Source: Sphingobacterium sp. FBM7-1 (GTDB taxonomy: Bacteria; Bacteroidota; Bacteroidia; Sphingobacteriales; Sphingobacteriaceae). From it: DNA of 64,000 bases. The notes under the pieces were generated by a model that worked only from the letters and a program-made list of their open reading frames with translations, did no database searches and was not told where the DNA came from. This document shows positions 58,490 to 64,000 of this stretch, in pieces. Positions within the stretch are counted from its first letter, which is position 1. The number at the start of each line of letters is the position of its first letter. The stretch is from NCBI RefSeq assembly GCF_020687765.1, contig NZ_JAJEWJ010000005.1, positions 216,103 to 280,102 on the forward strand, written 5' to 3'. Both the position numbers and the translations under genes were made by a program.

Positions 58490-58948
58490 ATGGAGACGAA
58501 TTATACGCGGGCTGTCAGGGTAGAAAACGAAACATTTTTTACCTGGGTAGAGCAACAGCTCGAACAAGGTGATCAAGTATGGATTCCCGTGCGGGGGAAA
58601 AGTATGGAGCCTTTCCTGCGGGAAGGAGATCGGGTGCTTTTAAAAAGGGTAGAAATAGCGGATATCGCTATAGGCGATATGGTGTTGGCAAGATGGGCGC
58701 AACGACATTTGCTACACCGTGTAGTACGAAAGGAAGCAAATGAGTTATGGCTTGTGGGCGACAATAACCTCGTACAGATAGAAAAAATTCCTACCGCAGA
58801 TTTGATAGCGGCGGTTGTGGAAGTGCGTCGAGCGGAACGGCCAGTGGCGGTTTGCAATACCTTTAACAAAAACTTAGCTATAGTATGGTATTATTTGCGT
58901 TGGCCTCGACGTGTAGTCGCGGCGATTAGACGGAGGATTTGGAAGTAG
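58490..58948 (+). CDS. S24/S26-type peptidase (signal-peptidase-like)
   Basis: The 152-residue protein has the G-K-S-M-E-P-F motif with nucleophile Ser38, R-E-G-D-R-V-L-L, then H-R-V-V (His76) and V-G-D-N-N (Asp91). The Ser/His/Asp set is like SipW/Sec11-type signal peptidases and not the Ser/Lys of LexA. The N-terminus is soluble and a short hydrophobic stretch follows near residue 128. It could remove a leader or signal during export through the ABC protein encoded 4 bp downstream. Confidence 0.85.
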   Translation: METNYTRAVRVENETFFTWVEQQLEQGDQVWIPVRGKSMEPFLREGDRVLLKRVEIADIAIGDMVLARWAQRHLLHRVVRKEANELWLVGDNNLVQIEKIPTADLIAAVVEVRRAERPVAVCNTFNKNLAIVWYYLRWPRRVVAAIRRRIWK

Positions 58949-58952
58949 AAAA

Positions 58953-60578
58953 TTGGAGCATAAACTAACGTATCAAATAAAATGGGCATGGGCTTTTTCG
59001 AAGCCTTATCGGGGTGCTTTGCTCCTTTATTTTTTGGCGGAGCTGATTGCCCTAAGTTTATCCCTGTTATTTGTTTATTATTCGAAGCATGCGATTGATT
59101 ATGCGATTGCCGGCGATACAGCCAGCATGAAACAATCGTTGTGGTTGGCGGTATGGAGTGTAGTAGGCGGTCAAGGAGCCAGTTTATATGCTTCATGGGT
59201 AAACGACCGTATGCGTTCCCGGATGTTGGTAGGTTTGCAACAGGATGTGGTGGATGCGCAAATGCGAACAACATGGGCATTGGTGAAAAATTGGCATACA
59301 GGAGATGTTATGGTGCGTGTCAATACGGATTGCCAAGAGGTAGTACAGATGATCGGCACAACAGCAGTGGACGCGATTGTCACGATCTTCCGATTACTCT
59401 CGGCCTTTGGTTTCTTGTGGATCATGGATCCAATGTTAGCGGTAGTGATACTTTGTATATCTCCTTTGGTTGTGTTTTCCAAGTTATACTTTAAACGGCT
59501 TAAAAAAATGAATCAGGAACTGAAACGTGCAGAAAGTAACCTGGGAAATGTCGTCCAGGAAAACATGCGGTTTCGCTTGGTAATTCGTGCTTTAGGATTG
59601 CAACGGATCCGTTGGGATAAGGTAACGGGAAGTCAGGAAACGATTTATGCCATGAAAATGCGCGTCTTGAATTTCTCTACAGTTTCAAAAGGCATTTTGC
59701 GCTTTACCGTCAATGCCGGTTTTCTGCTCACGTTTATCTGGGGAATTTTGCGATTGCATGTTGGAGAGATAACGTTTGGTACGATGTCGGCCTTTTTACA
59801 ATTGGTGGGGCGTATCCAAGGGCCTGTTCTGACATTAATGGGATTTGTTCCTACGTTTATCCGGTTCCGCGCGGCATTGGAACGCGTGGATGAAATGCTG
59901 CAATCGGAGAAAGAGGAAGAAGTGAAAGCAGAATATCTGCCCAACATACAACAGGTACGCTTACGCGGTGTGGGGTTCCGTTACGAAGATAAGGGAGTAT
60001 TCCACCAGTTTGATGCAGATTTTGTTCGCGGCAAACCGACAGCGGTAGTCGGTGCAAGTGGAAAGGGAAAGACAACCCTTATTCGTTTGTTGCTCTGCCT
60101 GCTCCAGCCCAATAGTGGTGTTCTACACCTCCATACAGATGGGCTCGAGATACCATTAAGCAGCGCACATCGTACAAACTTTGCCTACGTGCCGCAGGGC
60201 GATAAACTTTTTAGCGGGACAATACGTGAAAATTTACAAGTGAATAATCAGCCGGTTTCCGACGAACGTATTCGGGAGGTGTTGGTAACAGCTTGTGCTA
60301 CGTTTGTGCATGATCTGCCCGACGGCTTGGATACCTTGGTGGGCGAATCCGGTTATGGACTTTCTGAAGGACAGGCGCAACGGATAGCCGTGGCGAGGGC
60401 ACTCTTGCGGGACTGTGCCATTTGGCTGTTTGACGAAGTGACCTCTGCCCTTGATCCTTCAACCGCGGTGGAATTAACCGATCGTTTACTGACGGCCGGG
60501 AAAGATAGGATATTGGTTTTTGTAACCCATGACTCGTTATTGACGGAGCAGTGCAGCCAAGTAGTGCATATTTCTTAA
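58953..60578 (+). CDS. ABC exporter (fused membrane and ATPase half-transporter)
   Basis: The 541-residue protein has an ABC-type transmembrane domain (six helices within residues 15-300) joined to an ATPase domain. Walker A is G-A-S-G-K-G-K-T (Lys373), and the signature is L-S-E-G-Q (residues 470-474, Glu in place of the common Gly). Walker B W-L-F-D-E-V and the H-loop F-V-T-H-D follow. There is no N-terminal C39 peptidase domain, which agrees with a separate peptidase being encoded just before it. The start is a TTG four bases after the peptidase stop; no ATG occurs in frame until residue 59, inside the membrane domain. It is the probable exporter of the locus product. Confidence 0.9.
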   Translation: MEHKLTYQIKWAWAFSKPYRGALLLYFLAELIALSLSLLFVYYSKHAIDYAIAGDTASMKQSLWLAVWSVVGGQGASLYASWVNDRMRSRMLVGLQQDVVDAQMRTTWALVKNWHTGDVMVRVNTDCQEVVQMIGTTAVDAIVTIFRLLSAFGFLWIMDPMLAVVILCISPLVVFSKLYFKRLKKMNQELKRAESNLGNVVQENMRFRLVIRALGLQRIRWDKVTGSQETIYAMKMRVLNFSTVSKGILRFTVNAGFLLTFIWGILRLHVGEITFGTMSAFLQLVGRIQGPVLTLMGFVPTFIRFRAALERVDEMLQSEKEEEVKAEYLPNIQQVRLRGVGFRYEDKGVFHQFDADFVRGKPTAVVGASGKGKTTLIRLLLCLLQPNSGVLHLHTDGLEIPLSSAHRTNFAYVPQGDKLFSGTIRENLQVNNQPVSDERIREVLVTACATFVHDLPDGLDTLVGESGYGLSEGQAQRIAVARALLRDCAIWLFDEVTSALDPSTAVELTDRLLTAGKDRILVFVTHDSLLTEQCSQVVHIS

Positions 60579-60586
60579 ACGTTTAT

Positions 60587-61792
60587 TTATAGATCCAGCG
60601 TTAAAAAGTCGATTAAGTTTTTTTGTAGTATGCCCTTGTAGTTATCGCCTACGAACGGGTCGTTAAATGTGACTACATATTTAGGATAATTATCGTCGAT
60701 CTGCTCGAGGTCTCCGAACTCACGAGCTATAGTGTCTTCTTGCAATAGCGTTAAACAGACCTGCACATAGATTTTGGCTCCATTTCGCTCCCCCATGAAA
60801 TCAATTTCTTTATGGCCTAATTTTCCTACATATACGTTATAGCCTTGATGGAGGAGGTGCAGATATACGACATTTTCTAATAATTTATGCAGATCGGCTC
60901 GTTGATTGAACCCAATAATGGCATTTCGTAGACCTACATCTTCAAAATAGTATTTTTCCCCAATCTCGAATATTTTGAGTCCCCCTACTTCGGAGCGGAC
61001 TACTTTGTGAACGAAATAAGCACTAGATAATGCTTTTAGATAATTGATGGTTAATTGCGTTGAAATATCTACACGCTGCGATTTGAGATACCTACTGATG
61101 TTACTGGCTGAAAAAAGTGATCCTATATTATCGGATAGATAAGCAACTAAGTTTTCCAAAAAAGAAACATTGCGGATGTTTTCTCGTGCAACAACATCTT
61201 TTAGTAGAATGGTTGAATATACATTTCGTAGGTATTCGAAGGGAATATCATCTTGTAACCCGATATTAGCTAAGAACGGCATCCCTCCATATTTCATATA
61301 TTTTAGGATGCTTTCGGTCGAATTTTTGAGCTGGTGAAATTGTAGGAATTCTTGATAGTTTAAACTATGGATATGAAAGGAGAGGTATCGGCCTGAAAGA
61401 TGTGTCGCCAGTTCTCCGGATAACATGTTTGCATTGCTACCGGTACAATATATATCGCAAGTACGCTTTGCCAACAAGCTACGGAGTGTGCGTTCGAATG
61501 AGGAAACTTCTTGTACCTCATCAATAAAAAGATAGTTGGGCTGTCCGTTTATCCACTTGTCTTCTAAATAGGCGTTTAGTTCGATATTGCTTTTAATGTG
61601 GATAAAATCCTCCAACTCCATGTTAATATAAATAATATTGGCTCCGGTGACCGTGTTTCGGATGTGGTCCATCAGCTGCAACATAACGTAACTTTTTCCG
61701 ACTCGCCGTTGTCCAGTCAGTACTTTGATGACTGGTTTATCTATAAAGGGAATGATGCGGTTGGTATATCTAGGGCGTTCTATTAACTTCAT
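60587..61792 (-). CDS. AAA ATPase with DUF4143 domain
   Basis: The Walker A motif G-Q-R-R-V-G-K-S-Y lies near residue 29, and Walker B is L-F-I-D-E-V-Q-E-V near 90. A DUF4143 domain with I-S-R-Y-L and an R-N-A-I-x-G-F-N block plus an N-terminal-type Arg follow. Proteins of this widespread family have no firmly established role; some are discussed as mobile or defence-linked. It is convergent to the ABC gene (8 bp apart). Its start is at 61792, inside the first copy of a 40-bp-period repeat. Confidence 0.92.
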   Translation of the reverse strand: MKLIERPRYTNRIIPFIDKPVIKVLTGQRRVGKSYVMLQLMDHIRNTVTGANIIYINMELEDFIHIKSNIELNAYLEDKWINGQPNYLFIDEVQEVSSFERTLRSLLAKRTCDIYCTGSNANMLSGELATHLSGRYLSFHIHSLNYQEFLQFHQLKNSTESILKYMKYGGMPFLANIGLQDDIPFEYLRNVYSTILLKDVVARENIRNVSFLENLVAYLSDNIGSLFSASNISRYLKSQRVDISTQLTINYLKALSSAYFVHKVVRSEVGGLKIFEIGEKYYFEDVGLRNAIIGFNQRADLHKLLENVVYLHLLHQGYNVYVGKLGHKEIDFMGERNGAKIYVQVCLTLLQEDTIAREFGDLEQIDDNYPKYVVTFNDPFVGDNYKGILQKNLIDFLTLDL

Positions 61793-61883
61793 TTGTACCG
61801 TATATTTAGCTCAAAAATACACAAAGTTTCATGTATACCGTATAAATAATTGTTTTTGTTGCGAAGTTTCATGTATACCTTAT
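61785..61883. repeat. Three copies of a ~20-bp repeat at exact 40-bp period
   Basis: Copies lie at 61785-61803, 61824-61843 and 61864-61883 with about 20 bp of unrelated sequence between. The shared core on the minus strand is GGTATACATGAAACTT with small changes, and the first copy contains the start codon of the ATPase gene. Equal 40-bp spacing, about four helical turns, suggests phased protein binding sites such as autoregulatory operators. Confidence 0.75.
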
Positions 61884-62120
61884 TGTTTTAAAACCTTTCT
61901 CGCATCTCTCGAACCCTCTCTTCTGATCTTGCTTTGCCTCCGCTCAAATGCGTTTTGCTTCCCTTTCTGGGCGCAATCCCCCAACTTCGCCCAATTAAAC
62001 CCCAAGATAGCCCTGACTATTTGGATTTGTTCGTAATTTCCTGAATCTTTGTTTAACAGCGGTCCGATACTACCATCGGCACATGGCGTAGGTAATATTA
62101 TAAACCTAATTATAAATAAC
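61793..62120. other. Divergent intergenic region between ATPase and histidine kinase genes
   Basis: This 328-bp spacer holds the 40-bp-period repeats at its left. The remainder (61890-62120) contains a C/T-rich tract and no perfect TAnnTTTG box for the kinase gene. A minus-strand frame at 61880-62122 has no protein-like features and is not called. Confidence 0.6.
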
Positions 62121-63158
62121 ATGATGAATAAAAAGTGGAAACGGCACAGCCTGTATTGGCTTTTTTACGCGGTATATTATGTCGTAATCAATTGGTGGCA
62201 GAACGTAGCGATGAGTCTCTGGCTCGTCTTGCTCACAGTCCCTTACTTTGCTTTCGTTTTTTACAGCGTCTATTATCTGCTGGAAAGGTATTTCGGGCGT
62301 GGAAGATACCTGCTGGGTACCCTGCTTTTATTGCTCTTTTATACGGTTTCGGGAACCTTGGTGTATGTGGTGTTGCATGGCGGTTTCGATCCCTATGGTG
62401 TGTATGAACGCTATCTGCTGACGGGTTCCTTTCAGTGGAGTGGATTTCTGAATTCGATGCGCGAAATACACTTGCTGTTTACGATCGGCGCGGTGTTGTA
62501 TTATCTGCACGTGGGCAAGGTACGGGCGGTGGAGGAGAAGCTAGCGGAAGCGGAACGCCGCCTCCAGGTGGAGCAAGAACGGCGGCAATACGAGTACAGT
62601 GCCTTGGCGAGCCAGGTGTCACCGCACCTTTTGGCCAACATCTTCCATAGCTGGAGCCATAAGTTGCGCGCGAAAATGCCTGAAATGGCCCGGCAGGTGG
62701 CCGAGACCTATCAACTGATGACATTCTATATAAAAGCACAGGAGCCGGACGGGCCCATGACGGTGCTGCTGCAGGATGAAATAACGGCGGTAGAGCGCTT
62801 CATCGAAATACAGCGCGAAACGCGGACGCAACCGGTCTATATTAATATCACCAAAGCGGGTAATTTATTCGGGTACGCTATTCCGCCGACCAGCTTGCTA
62901 TCGCTGGTTAAAAATGCCTTTAAACATGGTGATCTGCAGGATCAGCGATATCCCCTGGAAATATGCGTGGAGGTAACGAACAACCAGTTATCGGTGACGG
63001 TAAAAAATCAGAAACGCAGCGAGGCAGCCCTGGCATCGCACGGGTATGGGCTGCGAAACTTGCGGCGGCGTCTGGAAATCGTGTACGGCGATCGGGCTGC
63101 CCTAGCGATCGAGGAAAAGGAAACCGTATTTAAAGTAACCATCAATATTAATTTCTAA
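62121..63158 (+). CDS. LytS/YehU-type sensor histidine kinase
   Basis: Four hydrophobic helices within residues 10-130 are followed by a coiled coil and the His_kinase domain with V-S-P-H-L-L-A-N (phospho-acceptor His169). An HATPase region has L-V-K-N-A-F-K-H-G and G-Y-G-L-R-N-L-R-R-R-L. I start at the ATG at 62121 because the extra 24 codons upstream show no membrane or domain character. In most relatives the acceptor block is Q-I-x-P-H-F-L-F-N; here it has Leu, Leu and Ala, a mild divergence. It pairs with the LytTR regulator 19 bp downstream. Confidence 0.9.
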   Translation: MMNKKWKRHSLYWLFYAVYYVVINWWQNVAMSLWLVLLTVPYFAFVFYSVYYLLERYFGRGRYLLGTLLLLLFYTVSGTLVYVVLHGGFDPYGVYERYLLTGSFQWSGFLNSMREIHLLFTIGAVLYYLHVGKVRAVEEKLAEAERRLQVEQERRQYEYSALASQVSPHLLANIFHSWSHKLRAKMPEMARQVAETYQLMTFYIKAQEPDGPMTVLLQDEITAVERFIEIQRETRTQPVYINITKAGNLFGYAIPPTSLLSLVKNAFKHGDLQDQRYPLEICVEVTNNQLSVTVKNQKRSEAALASHGYGLRNLRRRLEIVYGDRAALAIEEKETVFKVTININF

Positions 63159-63177
63159 TCTTTTAAACAATCAGCTT

Positions 63178-63933
63178 ATGAACAAATGGAGAGGCGTTAT
63201 CATAGACGACCAGCAGTCGGCTATTGATCACATTATGGAGGAAGTCAAAGACCTGCCTTTTGTGGAAATCATCGGAACCTTCACAAACCCTAAAGCCGGA
63301 GCACAGTTTTTACACATTAACCCGGTGGATTTCATGATCCTGGACGTGGAATTGGAGAATACCAATGCGTTCCGTTTTCTGGCCAGTCTATCGAACCCAA
63401 AGATTCCGACCATCCTGTACACGGCCTACGATAAGTATGAAGACGAAGGCTATGACCGTGCTTTTGTGGATGTGTTGTTAAAGCCGGTGAGTAGGAGCCG
63501 GCTATTGGGTGCACTCAGGCGGCTGGACAAGGACCTAAAGGCCTTACTACCCGTGACGGACTATCCGCTGGAGCTATATTATGATTTTTTTCAGGTCAAG
63601 GGTCCGGTGCGTTTCCAGCGGCAGATGGTGTGGTTTAAAGATCTGGTGTATGCGGATATGCAAAACGGTAAATTGTATCTGCATTTGCAGGACGGGACAA
63701 GTTTGGAGACGAACTCGACTTTCGGCCGGATCATGGAGCTGCTCCCCAGTAAGTGGTTTATGGAATGTGCGAAGAGTGTGGTATTCAATATCAATTTTTA
63801 CAAAGGTGTGGTAGAGGGCGCAGTCGTGCTGACGGCCCTGAAGGAAGGGGGGCAGGAGAACCTGACCTTGCCGAAGGGCAGCCGGCAGGCGTTTCCCGAT
63901 TTCTTTGCTTTTGTGGATAGTAACATATTATAA
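63178..63933 (+). CDS. LytTR-family response regulator
   Basis: The receiver domain has acidic Asp10-Asp11, the phosphorylation Asp56 in M-I-L-D-V-E, and Lys in L-L-K-P-V. The C-terminal half is a LytTR DNA-binding domain with Y-A-D-M-Q-N-G-K-L-Y-L-H and a late F-N-I-N-F-Y. The 251-residue length is normal. It forms a two-component system with the preceding kinase. Such regulators often control a nearby gene, and a small reading frame opens 21 bases downstream. Confidence 0.93.
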   Translation: MNKWRGVIIDDQQSAIDHIMEEVKDLPFVEIIGTFTNPKAGAQFLHINPVDFMILDVELENTNAFRFLASLSNPKIPTILYTAYDKYEDEGYDRAFVDVLLKPVSRSRLLGALRRLDKDLKALLPVTDYPLELYYDFFQVKGPVRFQRQMVWFKDLVYADMQNGKLYLHLQDGTSLETNSTFGRIMELLPSKWFMECAKSVVFNINFYKGVVEGAVVLTALKEGGQENLTLPKGSRQAFPDFFAFVDSNIL

Positions 63934-63954
63934 TAACTTAAATAAATTAACGGT

Positions 63955-64000
63955 ATGAAAAACGGTAAATGTGTACAGTGTGCAGTGATGCTGTCTATTT
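63955..64000 (+). CDS. Start of a further reading frame (truncated by window end)
   Basis: An ATG opens a frame M-K-N-G-K-C-V-Q-C-A-V-M-L-S-I that remains open to the last base. It has a basic start and then Cys and hydrophobic residues, compatible with a signal peptide. Only 15 codons are visible, so nothing can be said of its function. Confidence 0.4.
   Translation, partial: MKNGKCVQCAVMLSI

Noticed and set aside
60587..61792. Toxin-antitoxin or defence island member
   Set aside because: The DUF4143 ATPase stands alone, with no small partner gene and no other defence genes around it.
61785..61883. CRISPR array
   Set aside because: Only three degenerate copies of about 20 bp exist, one includes a gene start codon, and no cas genes are nearby.
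61880..62122. Minus-strand 80-codon ORF upstream of the histidine kinase
   Set aside because: Basic, low-complexity translation without a conserved motif; it covers the presumed kinase promoter and leader.
62435..62739. Alternative-frame ORFs inside the histidine kinase gene on both strands
   Set aside because: They are GC-rich shadow frames of the kinase coding sequence with no domain features.

Overview
The window comes from a member of the Bacteroidota, most likely a Sphingobacteriaceae (Sphingobacterium-like) chromosome. The grounds are the SusC/SusD polysaccharide utilization locus, a SusR/DUF6377-type membrane regulator, LytS/LytTR signalling, GH97 and GH66 enzymes, FecR remnants, few Shine-Dalgarno-like start sites and several TAnnTTTG promoter boxes, the -7 element of this phylum. 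I saw no rRNA, tRNA, CRISPR array or insertion sequence.

Layout. 1-2.8 kb: tail of an envelope or exopolysaccharide operon (flippase end, asparagine-synthase-like protein, CapA-like protein). 2.8-14.4 kb: mostly housekeeping genes (DeoR regulator, asd, yebC with a repeat-rich basic companion, proC-proB, xseB/xseA, radA). Among them are a GH3-C/beta-lactamase hybrid that lacks the GH3 catalytic barrel and a decayed fecR-like gene. 14.4-29.6 kb: a DUF808 membrane protein, then a complete dextran-type utilization locus: membrane regulator, SusC, SusD, SusE/F-like protein, GH66 endo-dextranase, GH31 and GH97 alpha-glucosidases. 29.7-30.3 kb: a TlpA-like thioredoxin on the opposite strand.

30.5-54.2 kb: a large Wzx/Wzy-type exopolysaccharide cluster. 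A winged-helix regulator opens it behind a good Bacteroidota promoter. It is followed by nucleotide-sugar genes (cytidylyltransferase, two UDP-sugar dehydrogenases, GHMP kinase, nucleotidyltransferase, UDP-GlcA 4-epimerase). A visibly AT-rich variable core then holds the pyruvyltransferase, flippase, glycosyltransferases, putative polymerase, acyltransferase and a beta-helix lipoprotein. The cluster closes with a WbpV/WbpM/WbpL-like initiation module, a WxcM-like isomerase, a Wza-like export lipoprotein and a Wzc-like kinase.

54.3-60.6 kb: the most interesting region. Same-strand genes encode a PqqD-like (RRE) protein, an HprK-like kinase and a nucleotidyltransferase. A 955-bp stretch follows with hairpins, small ORFs, a frameshifted 139-codon gene and a strong terminator. 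Then come a thioredoxin-fold lipoprotein, an S24/S26-type peptidase and an ABC exporter. The set resembles a peptide maturation/export system that includes lasso-kinase-type genes but has no recognisable lasso cyclase or B2 protease beside it. 60.6-64 kb: a DUF4143 AAA ATPase with a 40-bp-period triple repeat over and upstream of its start codon, a LytS/LytTR two-component pair, and the start of one more ORF.
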